Shown here piece by piece: positions 45,852 through 56,924 of a DNA stretch of 64,000 nt; position 1 is the stretch's first letter, and the number at the start of each line of letters is the position of its first letter. Below the pieces are notes generated by a model, which saw only the letters and a list, made by a program, of their open reading frames with translations, searched no databases and was not told the DNA's origin. The stretch spans positions 18,348,575 to 18,412,574 of the forward strand of contig OZ038533.1 of assembly GCA_964036665.1 (NCBI GenBank), given 5' to 3'. This stretch comes from Gordius sp. MW1 (lineage: Eukaryota; Nematomorpha; Gordioida; Gordea; Gordiidae). The position numbers and the translations under genes were made by a program.

Positions 45852-46775
45852 CACTGGTCTACAAATAAAAATAACCAAGAAACGGTCAACATATTCCGAT
45901 AGGGTTTTTTGTGGTGAACACAGATATGTTCTTCGTTTTTTTCTATGCGTCAAGTTTTTTAGATATTTTGATTCAAAGTTGCGAAAATGACCGTTTTTGA
46001 CCCTTTTCGATGCTCAATAGAGCGATATTGAATGGCTAAAAAAAACTTTAAACCTCCAAGTGGTAGAACCAACTTAGGGTAAAACATTGAAAAATGATTT
46101 TTTCCCCTATTGTTTTTACTTTTTCCAATGTATCGAATTTCAATTAGTCCCTACGCGAAGCGGCATCCTTTGAACCTCCCTCCCTCCCTCTCTATCTAAA
46201 TGGGTTTATAACACTATACTCTTGGTGCATGTGAGTGATTGATGGATGATGTGGGGGTGTGGGTGTGTAAGAGTAGTGGCGTAATACGAGCTATTCCTCT
46301 AGTAGAGAGGGAGGATGACAGGCGTAGTAGTAAGAATAGTTCGTATTAACCCACTACTCTTGCACCCACCACACTCATCAATCACTTACATGCACTAAGG
46401 GTATAGTGTTATATAAGCCTATAAGCCAATTAGATAGAGCGGGAGGGAGGCTAAAAGGAAGCCGCGATTTCGCATAGGGACTAATTGCATTTTTGATATA
46501 TATTAAAAAGTAAAAACAATAGGGGAAAAAATTATTTTTCAATGTTTTACCCTAAGTTGGTTTTACCACTTACAGGTTTAAAATTTTTTTTTAGCCATTC
46601 AGTACGCTCTATTGAGCATCAAAAAGGGTCAAAAACTTTCATTTTCGCAACTTTGAATCGAAATATCTTAAAAACTTGACGTATAGGAAAAAAGCGAAAA
46701 ACATATTTGTGTTCACCACAAAAATGTTGACCGTTTCCCGGTTATTTACACAAGATCATTATTTGTTGACTAGTG
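45852..46775. mobile_element. Foldback element with about 440-bp inverted arms
   Basis: The sequence from 45852 (CACTGGTCTACAAATA) repeats in inverted orientation up to 46775 (TATTTGTTGACTAGTG). Matching blocks run along almost the whole length: AACGGTCAACAT, TTTGTGGTGAACACA, TTTGAT.CAAAGTTGCGAAAATGA, GGTAAAACATTGAAAAAT, TAGTCCCTA.GCGAA, GTATAGTGTTAT. The turn lies at about 46305-46320. TTA flanks both ends (45849-45851 and 46776-46778), as in PIF/Harbinger-type insertions. Arms diverge by scattered substitutions and indels. No ORF is supported. Such DNA can form a very long hairpin or double-stranded RNA. Confidence 0.85.
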
Positions 46776-46778
46776 TTA

Positions 46779-47890
46779 TCTTTATTTACGGTAAAATATG
46801 GTTTAATATAGAATGTTGATTAAAAAAGAGCTCTATAAAACTTAACATTTTGCATCGTTAATTGAATAAGGATGTGCAATAAGCCATTATAAATTTACAC
46901 AAGAGACCGGTTAGACCAAATCCCAGTTAAAAGATAATAAAATATATAGTTTACCGCTCAAATATTGCTATTGACCTTTTAAACTATATAGGATGGACTA
47001 AATATTAAACATACTATAAAAATTTTTATCAAATACACTACTAATAAAGATTTCAACCATCACTGTTACAACTTTTACCATTTAAGTAATATTACAAATA
47101 TGGCGAGGAGCCATACACCGATTCAAAATAAATAAGTTACCAATCATTTTAATTTATACAATTTCCACTATGCTTATAAGTTGCTCTAGGCCTTTGCTGC
47201 TTATAAGAATCAAATAGTTTGTCAGATGTAATTTATTAAAAGTTGATATCTAAAATATTTTTCATTATTGACACCTTGCCTTTCAATTAGTAGGAAAAGT
47301 TGATAGAATATTTTCATGTAAGTTTAAATAATCATGTTAAATACTTAGAAAAATAAAATTATTGATTACCTTTATAACTAAAGTTTGGCTTGTTGTAGAA
47401 TCTTCCTCGTTTATTTTAGAAGTTAAGATAGATTTAGAATAACTTATTAAATATCTTCGTTAGAAAACACTCACTCTAGACACAAGCTTTTTGTATAAAT
47501 AATGTTAGAATTAGTAGATTTTTATCTAAAATTAAATCTCAAATTGATTACGATAATTTGTTATTTCTATATGCGCAACATTAACAAGACTACTATTAAT
47601 ATCATTAAGTTTATTATTAATATCATTGTTCCATATAATTTAAAACATTCAATTTTTTTTGTCAATGGGGGGGGGGGGGGGGTATGTAATCCATTAATCA
47701 TCATTTATATGAAGCTTACTGTAGTAATTATATTGTCATGTATTGTAATAATACATACGTACACCTAATTTGAATAAAAACTTGGTTATTTTCACATAAA
47801 AAATGGCTAAGAGGATCTAAATTAAATTTTGATAATAAAATAGTTTAGTTGACTTATCAAAAATTAGTATTAAGGAATATAAAGAAGAGG
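46779..47890. other. AT-rich intergenic sequence, no gene seen
   Basis: No supported coding sequence. A G-run lies at 47666-47682. Confidence 0.45.
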
Positions 47891-47899
47891 TGGATTTTG

Positions 47900-48785
47900 A
47901 GGATTACATAAAAAACATGAAATTTATGATAAAGGTTAAAGGTATAAAAATATATTTTGGAATTTAATGTTAAGGAAATTAAATATTCTATACTCCCAAA
48001 ATCCCTAGATGTGCCTTATTTAAGCCAATGGAAACAGTATTTACGGGTCAAAATTCATTCAAATGAAACGGTTAGAAGGAGAATCAATAATAGTATTTGC
48101 TCAAAAATGGAAAGAATTTGTTGGAATATCCAACTTTAAAGGTGCTGTATATAAAATCAGAGATCAATTTATCGCTGGCTGTCAATTACAAAGTTGGATA
48201 TTAAATTACGTACGCATTCCCACTGCAATGAATCCAGATGGTACAAGTACAACCTTTAAACAAGTCTTAGACGCAAGGGCATTGGAAAGGGTCGGACAGG
48301 AGGTAAACCATGGTATTAACAAAGTACAAAACAACTACAGGAATCAGACAAGACCCAACAACAGCAACAACTCTAATTGCTAACTGTGCGGAAGGTCACA
48401 CTTATATGCAAATTGTCCAGCAATCAAAGCAACATGTTATAAACGCAAGAAAATAGGACATTTTACAAGGGCTTGTAAAAGTAAACCTATTTATAATATC
48501 CAGGGTGGAGATGGATATGGAAGTTATGAAGATAATTTAATTAATCAAATTAGAAGAGTAGGGCTAAATAGAGCAACTACGATTGCACGTTTGAATGATA
48601 TTTCATATTCTCTTAAATATAACACGAGGGCACAGGTATCAGTCATTAACAAGAAAATATGGAACCAAGAGGGCAGCCCAAAGTTAAGACGAACTAACAA
48701 TTTGACCGTGTATGGTCAAAAGACGTTAGATGGTTTGAGAGTAGTGACTATTAAAGTGGAAGTGGGAGTAAAGGTTAGGAATTTA
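47900..48785 (+). pseudogene. LTR-retrotransposon gag and protease remnant, split by a hAT element
   Basis: The + strand encodes gag-like sequence in two frames: LEGESIIVFAQKWKEFV, then IRDQFIAGCQLQSWIL, TFKQVLDARALERVGQ and a NNSNNSNC stretch. Two zinc-knuckle-like boxes follow (CGRSHLYANC and CYKRKKIGHFTRAC, the latter with one Cys replaced by Arg). A protease-like segment then retains AQVSVINKKIW but has lost the DTG motif. It breaks off at 48785 where a hAT element begins; the interrupted sequence resumes at 51361 (LTKIVTKSLDVPVFGLPC). No LTRs were located. Confidence 0.75.
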
Positions 48786-51352
48786 ATGCAGAAAAACCGA
48801 GAAAATTCTCGAGAATTTGAAAAATGAGATCGAGACGAGAATTTTGATGTCGAGACGAGACGACGGGTTTTTATAGATCTAGATTTTATTAAATTAGTAT
48901 TTTAATATGCCTGATTTACATTAAGGTATTTAATATAAATCAATAGGATAGGAATATATTTGATATTAAAAGAACACGTAAGTGTAGTAAATTTCATATA
49001 TATTCGCAAAAAGCTTAAAGTTTGAATTACAGTTCATTTACATAAGTATGGATGGCACTTAGGGTATGTCAATAATTTAATAAATATATTTTTCAGATAT
49101 ATATGTAGCCTTAGCATTATTAAACAAAAATTTAATCTTGGAATGAGTTTTGATGGAGTAGTAAATATTACTAAAGCATCTTTGTATTTAGCAGTTTCTC
49201 ATCCTGCATGATGCAGTAATTTTGGTTGATATGGAATGAGGGAGTATTGATATCTCGGGCTTCCAAGCCTGACGGAACTATATTAGATTATGGCGCTTGA
49301 CTACCTACTATTCTTTATGATGCCGTAATTTTGGTGAATTAAACTTTTCTTTAGACCACTCGTATTGATAGGCTCACTCTAGCACTTTTTCACTAGTACT
49401 CCCTCAAAAAACCCAGAAATTTGAGTCTGACTCTTCACCAGGAACCTTACCCTTAGGGTGACCTCACCAGTAGCATACACAAAAATTGTATTTGGCTACT
49501 AAAAGTATAGCTTCTTGGATCACGAGAGTACACAAGCTCAACCACCACAATAAGGTATTTCTGGCTGACCACCAGCCTAGGTGACAAACAGTCATAGAAA
49601 AAGAAGAATGATGCAGTAATTATAAATTGGGAGTCAATTAGTTTGAATAATCAACAATCATACTGGTTAGGCTAAGGTGGCTCGAGCTTATTGGGGCACC
49701 CTAGCGTCATTTGTGCCTGCTTAACGATTTCAAAAGTACAATTAAGTATTTTATGACACCGTAATAGATTAAATCATGAGTTTTCTAAAAGCTTCAACTA
49801 ATGGCATACCTTCCAAATTTTTGAACTTTAATAAGACATTACTGTCATATATGTCATATATATGAGTTTTGGGGAAAGAGTCTTTGAAGACTAGCAACCA
49901 GAGGCATGGGGGTAATTACCAGATGGGGGACGATAGTAAGCGGGGAACAAAGGAAATAACAACTGGCGCAGTAACGTAAAAGACTCGAGGGATAATAACA
50001 ACTGGCGCAAGACTTAGAAAGGAAGAGATTCGTATCAGAGAAAAAAGTGTTAAAATCATCGAATATCATCATTAATTAATTTCCCTCGTAAAACATGTTG
50101 TAAATCTGTAGGCGTATGATTTGTTGAATTAATTTGGTATTATCCGGATTACACATCATCTATATAATAATTTGATCTGATATATAATAAAGAGCGTATC
50201 CAAAGGGAATAGTCAACTTAAATATACCCTGAAGTGAACAATTATGTGAATACATTGTTTTGTCATATGCATTACTCTTCAGTCTTCACATTATGAAGGA
50301 TGGTGCATTCGATATTATAATATCTATAGTTGTGGCAATTTTGCAATATAAAATAAACACGAACTTATACTGTATTAGACTAATAACTATTTAATTGCAA
50401 AGTTAGTTCGAATTGGAAGGTAATTATTTAGAATACTAATTTAATTTTAATGATTTTTGTCCTAAAATAAAAGTTAATTTAAAGTTTAAGTCCTGGATTC
50501 TATAACAATGCTGCTTTTATTGTTGTTTATACAAAATACAACGTTTTAATATGTGCAACTAATTATCAATTTTGTCCATAATAATATTACCATTAAAAGT
50601 CACTCGCACTTTGTGGTTTATAACGCTATAATAAACATGTAATAAACTTCATGGGATATAGGTAATATCAATGGACTACAACGTTTGCCTTAAAAATGTT
50701 AAGATCAACTTTGAGGTTTTAGCCAGGGCCAATGTGGGGTTTCAATTTGCCCAAATATGTAACTATCAAATATAGGTGAACTTATTAATTTCTAAGTCTG
50801 TTTAAATTCAACAGACACAGTGAATTTGATACAAATGTTATAATTTGTTAGACCTTTAAAATTTAATAAGGTATCAGTTAGTATATTTATTATATAAAAA
50901 TTTCAGCTCCAAAACACTTACAAGAATACTGGTAAACTCTAATTTAAAAAGTATCAATAACCACCATTCAATTCTATTTTTAATGCACGGTTATGCTATT
51001 TTAATATTAAACAAAAAGCGATCTTTCGTACTATACTTTTAATTTATTTTTAATTTGCACTCCATAGAAAATGTTATCTATTGTCAATGAAATGTCGTGT
51101 CGCGCTATATAATTAAAAAGTTTGTGTATTAAGGTTTTTAAAAAATATAAAGGTATGCCATTTGGATTTTTGTAACACTTACTTTAATAAAACAGGATAA
51201 AATTTTATTTTGTCTAAATTTTTCTTAGAGATGAGAAATCTCGTTGAGACGAGACCGAATTTTTCTAGACCGAGACTAGACGAAATCGAGATTTTCATAA
51301 TCGCTCCAAGACGAGATTTTGCTTTCGAGACCGAGACGGGTTCAAAACACTA
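48786..51352. mobile_element. hAT-type element nested in gag, with GAGACGAGA-rich ends
   Basis: A perfect 8-bp duplication GGAATTTA flanks it (48778-48785 and 51353-51360). Both ends are full of GAGACGAGA/TCTCGTCTC motifs (48805-48865 and 51225-51345), and the right end read outward gives TAGTGTTTTGAACCCGTCTC, a hAT-like terminus. The left terminus (TGCAGAAAAACCGAGA) matches it only loosely. The 2,567-bp interior shows no transposase domain. It contains the SINE-like insertion at 49222-49607. Confidence 0.75.
49222..49607 (+). mobile_element. SINE-like element sharing the RTE 3' end
   Basis: The 386-bp unit is flanked by a perfect 14-bp duplication, ATGATGCAGTAATT (49208-49221 and 49608-49621). 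Its 3' end, GGCTGACCACCAGCCTAGGTG then ACAAACAGTCATAGAAAAA, matches the tail of the RTE at 44330-44366, so that RTE probably mobilised it. Its 5' part has CTCGGGCTTCCAAGCCTGAC, which resembles the RTE 5' phrase in reverse complement. No clear tRNA boxes were seen in it. Confidence 0.85.
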
Positions 51353-51360
51353 GGAATTTA

Positions 51361-51480
51361 ACTAAAATTGTCACCAAAAGCTTGGACGTACCGGTGTTTG
51401 GATTACCTTGTATTTTAGAATTCGGTTTGTGAATTACGAAATGTTTAGGGAGTAACAAAGTTTACAAAGAGGTTAACACA
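51361..51480 (+). pseudogene. Continuation of the gag-pol remnant after the hAT insertion
   Basis: The frame from 51361 reads LTKIVTKSLDVPVFGLPCIL and then meets a stop. Removing the hAT element and one duplication joins it to the protease-like region ending at 48785. Only short similarity remains. Confidence 0.45.
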
Positions 51481-51639
51481 ATTCGTAATTTAGTGTTTTA
51501 ATAGGATTTTTATACGCATCTTTTATTTGGAACAAAATATATATATGGTAACTAACATTTTTATTTATGTTTTGTGTGGCAGATGTTTTTGTTCTAAGTT
51601 TTAAAGATGAAGGGAAGATCAAAAGGGGTATGTGGGACA

Positions 51640-52030
51640 TTGACCGCTAGTGCCTTGGTAATAAAGCAATGAAGGATACGCGATAACAATTAATGTATAA
51701 AGGAAGAAGGGGTTACAATATGATCTTAGCTTTTTTTGAAAATAACTGTTAACGATGGCCATGTCTTATGCTTGGGATACTTGGAGAAGTTTTTCTTTTT
51801 CTTTGTTCTTCAGACCATGCTTATAGCCTCCATGATTTTGTTCATACTTGAGGCGATCTATCCCAACGTGGACGTTGAAATCCGCTATAATTTTTAGCCT
51901 TTCTTCCTGTCCTAATCCTTATATTTTCTTTACTATGAATTGAGTAATATGTCTTTCTCGAATTCCACCCAACTTGGGCAGCATACGCGCAATAACTTTT
52001 AGGAAGCCCTTTTGTTCTGCAATAGTCCCC
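51640..52030 (-). pseudogene. RTE endonuclease remnant
   Basis: The minus strand from about 52030 reads a segment with ERHITQFIV, then ADFNVHVGIDRLKYEQNHGG, KHGLKNKEKEKLL and DMAIVNSYFQK. This is the DFN-HVG and NT-FFKK part of the APE-like endonuclease seen at 41960-42125. An in-frame stop sits before DMAIVNS. Only this part of the element survives. Confidence 0.7.
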
Positions 52031-52043
52031 ATATTACCCGAGA

Positions 52044-52411
52044 AGTGTAACCTGTAGGTGACACCACTTTGAACGCTTATAATTTTTAAACTATTGGATG
52101 AAATATTAATTTTAAAATTGAATATGAAAGAGCACACTTAGGCTAATCAGCTGATATGTTTTATTCCCCTTCCTCTTCCTTCTTTAATTAATAATGAGGT
52201 CTCAAATATCTCTAATTTAGAAATTTACACTGCTTCTCATATATTCACTAAAAATGGAGACTCAACCATATGTAATCTTATTTTAATTTATATCATTAAA
52301 ATCTTGACACTTTAACATTATTTTGATATGAAATTTAATTGTTTTCGGTTAATTAAAATGGGAATAATGTTGGTCCAAAGTTTGGTGTAACCTGTAGGTT
52401 ACACTGGGCAG
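52044..52411. mobile_element. Probable MITE with about 30-bp palindromic-cored TIRs
   Basis: AGTGTAACCTGTAGGTGACA at 52045 and the inverse of TGTAACCTGTAGGTTACACT at about 52386-52405 match. Similarity extends inward (CCACTTTGAAC against CCAAAGTTTGG). Each TIR contains its own near-palindrome TGTAACCTGTAGGTTACA. No convincing target duplication was found. Confidence 0.5.
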
Positions 52412-52530
52412 AGGTCCATACGTATAAGATGAATAATGCTACTTTTTTATTTGCTTAAATTTGATTTTTATAAGTAATTTGTATAAAAATATCCTTATTA
52501 GAAAGTTAATATCGCTTTGAGGTAAAAATT

Positions 52531-53640
52531 ATATGTTTAATTTAACCTTTGACCCCATCCACTTGGAAAATCCTGAAGATTACTTGAAACAATTTCTTTC
52601 AAATGATGTTATATTGTATGTGGTGAATATGAGTAAATTTCACTGTTAATGAATTTAAAGTCTAAATCTCAATTCTTTTTTTAACGGGCTACTTGTTTCC
52701 TAAGTATATTCAAATGTTTTGTGAACTCTGACCTGACTGTTTTAACAGAATGGTATCTAGTGGAATGCGTAGAATTGCTTCCAAGGAATAATTAAATATT
52801 TACATTAGGCCGACAACAGCAAATTGGTAAGGGTTGACAGTTTTTTTTAAGTTTGAGATTATATGGATCTTTGAGATGAAAAGTTCAAAAGCAACTTTCA
52901 ACAACGTAGTTCTTCTTACATAGCCATGGATGAGTGTATGGTTCCTTATTTCGGAACCACAATGCAAAAAAATTTAAAAAAGCCAGCCTTTTCGTTTCAG
53001 CTATAATGTGTGGTGTGCTGCAACAAAAAATGGCTACCTTGTCACATTTCAACCTTACCAGGTGGCTAAATTTCCTTAAATTGACAAAACGAAATAAGTT
53101 TAGGAGGAGCGGTCATATTAGACTTAGTAAATCAACTACCACCAGAATTTGGTCCACACAATATTTATTTCGATAATTTTTTTACGAGCCACAATTTAAT
53201 GATATGTCTTTCAAAGATGAATATTAGGGGCACAGGAACGGTGCGGGTCGATTGTTTAAAATGCCTAATTATAATGTAAAAGAACGAGGGTTTCTATCAA
53301 AAAATACTTATTTGATGGCTATCCGATGGTATAATAATGATATTGGCACAATGTTGTCAAATTGTCATAGGGTCAAGCCTACCACCTCTATTAGAAGAAT
53401 CTCTAAAGCGAAAAAATAGAAAAAAAATTGTAATTCAATATCCTCATATGATTAAAATGTCTAAATGTATTATGGGCGGTGTCGACCGCTTTGAGCAAAA
53501 TATGGATGCAACTAGATTATCATTTCGCGACAGAAAAGTGGTATTTTCCTATATTTGCATTTAGGCTGGATGCTGCATGCCAAAATGCATGGCATCTATC
53601 TTGCAGGGGAAAATTACATTATGTAATTTCAAAAGAGAGA
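52531..53640 (+). pseudogene. piggyBac-family transposase remnant
   Basis: Reading across frames, 52531 opens with FDPIHLENPEDYLKQF. 52925 reads MDECMVPYFGTT, the DES/DEC(M)VPYFG catalytic-region signature. YNVWCAATKNGYL and QPYQVA follow in shifted frames, then LVNQLPPEFGPHNIYFDNFF with the conserved NYFTS-like block. The C-terminal part (53450-53640) has MGGVDRFEQNMDATRLSFRD and LDAACQNAWHL in another frame. Many stops and frameshifts make it non-functional. TTAA-flanked TIRs were not identified. Confidence 0.85.
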
Positions 53641-54716
53641 TAGTGCAAAATTGTTTTAGAAAATAGGAACAATCGCGTAAACGGACTTTAAACCCGAAAT
53701 TAACTAATTTTAAGAATAATATAACATACAACAAAAGGCATCGTGTACTCAGAGGCGTTGTGTCGTCTGTCATAAAGCTAGTAGAATTTTTTGTGCATAT
53801 TATAAAGTAGGCCTTCTCATACATTATTTTCAATATTTCATAATAATTAACATATTATATACTCATTGATGTTAGTTAATACATTTTTATGCATCTTATA
53901 AAAAAATCATCATTATTGTATACATAATTATAAAATTTAATAAATTTTCTTTATACGTGTCATCATTAATTTGCAGGGAATTATTTAGACACTTTCGCAG
54001 TCATTCGTTATAAAGCAACAACCTAGAGACAAATTGTTAAAATAAATTTATAAAGCAGCCCATCTAAATAGCAATTAACAGAGAGTATGGTCTTTAGCCG
54101 GGGGCAGACAAATAAGATGTAAGCACCGGTCAGCAATAATTTGCAGGAAATTATATAGCCAGTTTCGCAATTCGCCGATAGCAACAACCTAGATAAGTTG
54201 CCAAAAGAAATTTATATAAAAAGTTAATCGGTCGGGCACAAAGTATTAATGGATATCTCTTAGGTCGGAAAAATTAAAGCCAACCAGCGGTCATTAGCTA
54301 GTCAATTTGCGAAAATAAAAGTCTTATAAATTGCATAAGTCCACAGCCATTAAAAACTCGTATTAATTTCCACAGCAATTAATGAAAAATTACAAGTTGG
54401 ACAGGACGGACCCCCGACAACTAAAAACAAGCCTAATTGCATAGCATTTGAAACATACGCGGATCATATAATTTGCCCAATATCATCAAACTGCTTGTTA
54501 GCCCTAAAGTTGTGTGCAAACGCTAAGCTAAATTACTCAAACCCTCTATTAATGTCTTTCAACTCGTGCTTACATCTTTTGCCTCAATTTATGACGTAAT
54601 AAAAAAAACACATAAATGCTAATCTAAAACCGAATCCTAACACTGAAGTCTAACTCTAGATTTTATTTTGACCCTGGATCCCTTCAGCCTAAGGTCGTAA
54701 ACAAGTTATTAAGTAT
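53641..54716. other. Intergenic sequence, no gene seen
   Basis: Two imperfect copies of a phrase (TTTGCAGG.AATTAT.TAG.CA.TTTCGCA) near 53970-54000 and 54139-54170 suggest an old local duplication of about 170 bp. Nothing coding was seen. Confidence 0.4.
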
Positions 54717-55415
54717 TAGAGATGCACCGATACCACTATTTTATGCCGATACCGATACCAGCCGATACTTAAGATTTTTTTGCCGATACCGATACCATGC
54801 CGATACTTATAATAAAAAAAATTTTTATACTAAAAAATATGTGTAAATTAAGTCACATCCAAATTTTGGTAGATCAGAATTTTGACGATAAAACAATTGT
54901 AATTATAATTTATAATATAATATTAATTTATAATAATAAATTTTGTTATTAATTAATTCAAAAGTATTGTGATTAATAGATCAAAAAAGAAATTTAAATT
55001 TTATTATGGTACACTTTATATTTTATTAATACATAAATTTATTTTATAAAAAAGTAAATATACGTGTAATTAGCTTATATTAAACTAATATTGAAAATTT
55101 AGTTCTCTTATGTTCAACTTAACAATTGTTAGTTGTTCTATTTTCTCCGAAAGAAGCCTTCTTACAGATGGTCAATGAGTTTATTATACTCCACATAGAA
55201 ATATTTATAGCCAATCAAATGAAACAATTTTCAAAAAATTTATAAAGTCCTCTATTTTTTAATGGTAGGAGATACTATAAATATTATTTTTTGAGTTTCA
55301 TATTGAAAAAGGTATCGGCTTGGTAATTGCCGATACTAGCAAAGTATCGGGCCGATTCTTTTGGCAAGGTATCGGCGCCGATACCATGCCGATACTTGGT
55401 ATCGGTGCATCTCTA
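54717..55415. mobile_element. hAT-type MITE with GCCGATACC subterminal repeats
   Basis: The ends are TAGAGATGCACCGATACC and its inverse GGTATCGGTGCATCTCTA. They are flanked by a perfect 8-bp duplication, TTAAGTAT (54709-54716 and 55416-55423). Just inside each end the motif GCCGATAC(C) or its complement GGTATCGGC is repeated many times (54750-54810 and 55310-55405). The 699-bp element has an AT-rich middle without transposase. TAGAGATGCACCGAT-type ends are a known hAT hallmark in animals. Confidence 0.93.
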
Positions 55416-55423
55416 TTAAGTAT

Positions 55424-56400
55424 GTGCCTATGGGGGCGCTTTCCTTACATAAATTTGTTTGGACGTTCTCACCGTTCAAACATTATAGTCCCTGACATTT
55501 GTTTAAGTCTAAAAATATTCATACCAAAATTTTTTCTCCTTGTTGCACAAGTCTCCCCGTTTATTGCCTTGTTAAGTATAATTTTCCCTCAAAATGTCCT
55601 ACACTGTCTTATCTTTCTTTTTAACATTGCTTTTGCCGAGCTTTACTTTATGAATGGGGGATTCGTTGCTCTTTAATTACCTAAAATGCCCATACTCTTC
55701 TTTTTACGTTCCTGGCCTATCCATTCGACTCTGGTTAATATAGTCACTAGCAAATATATCCTCTCACGCGCTTGCTATCGCTCGGAGTCTTTATTTTCCC
55801 CAATGCTATCAATATTTTTTGGTCGTTGTTTTATGTTTTAATTGCCCAACAGCATTGCCTGGACTATAATATCCGACATTGCCAAAACAAAAAACTAAGC
55901 TAACTGCTATCCTCGACCCCTTCAAACTTGCAGTTATAGGCGGCTATTGAACAAATTGGTGAACTGTTTCTACCACTCATTGACACACTTTGAAGAATCT
56001 GTATTTTATAGGCTAAGCTTAAAGTATGCACAAATAATCTAAGGTCGATTTTTTGTTTTTTTTTAAATCATATAATTTATCTCTATAAAAACCTCTTTAA
56101 ATATAGGGGGCCGTTCTATTCTCAAGGGGGGTTTCTGGGTGTGAGGATCCGTAACTAACAGAAATCCATGCGTTACTTATTATGGGATATAGGCTAAATC
56201 CCGAAAACGCAGAATCCCGAAACTACGATAATGCTATTGCTACTATTTTCAAATTTCCATATGTTTTTAAGTTTTAAAGTTTTATCACATCCCCAATAAT
56301 ATTATATACTTTCAATCCATTAATTCAAGAGCTAGATGGGTGCAACCTTTAAAATTTACTTATGTATGAAATATTGGATTTCTTAATATTTATAAATCCA
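55424..56400. other. Intergenic sequence, no gene recognised
   Basis: The 118-codon frame ending at 55676 starts inside the hAT MITE and continues outside it. It is hydrophobic but has no known motif and is likely chance. Confidence 0.4.
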
Positions 56401-56403
56401 TTT

Positions 56404-56915
56404 TTTCAGTAATTAAGGATTATATTTTAACTCTATGCTAAATTAATATATTCAAAATAGTATCTGTCTCCAATTTTTTGAGAGGGCTGCAATTAATAAA
56501 CACTAAAGTTTAAAATGATTACAAGCAAATATAAATATAGTCTTAATTGCACATATAAAATTTTTCAATATCTACAAACATATTAATGCAGTCTTTATTA
56601 TTGCTCTATGTTAATTTATCATAATATTTTTTAAGACATTTTATTCAATAATATATTCGAGGTAGTATCTATATCAAAATTCTTAGGAGGGCTGCAATCA
56701 ATAAATACTAATTTTTAAAATTATTACAAGCACATATACAAACACATCAATGCAGTCTTAATTATTGCTCTATGTTAATTTATCTTAATATTTTATAAGA
56801 CAATTTATTCAATAATATATCCAATGTACTATCTATCTCAAATTTTTTAAGAGGGCTGCAATTAAAACATAGTCTTATAAATTTTTCAATATCTACAAAC
56901 ATACTAATGAAGTAT
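56404..56915. repeat. Diverged tandem repeat, about 2.5 units of 160-210 bp
   Basis: GAGGGCTGCAAT recurs at about 56481, 56688 and 56851. Each is preceded by TATTCAA.ATA.TAT.C(A/G)A..TAGTATCTATCTC-type sequence and followed by AATAAA.ACTAA and ATCTACAAACAT.AATGCAGTCTT. The middle unit lacks about 45 bp. Likely a local duplication; not coding. Confidence 0.7.
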
Positions 56916-56924
56916 TAATTAAGT

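Noticed and set aside
55320-55676. A 118-codon membrane-like protein
   Set aside because: The frame starts inside a hAT MITE and runs across its target duplication; hydrophobicity follows from T-rich composition.
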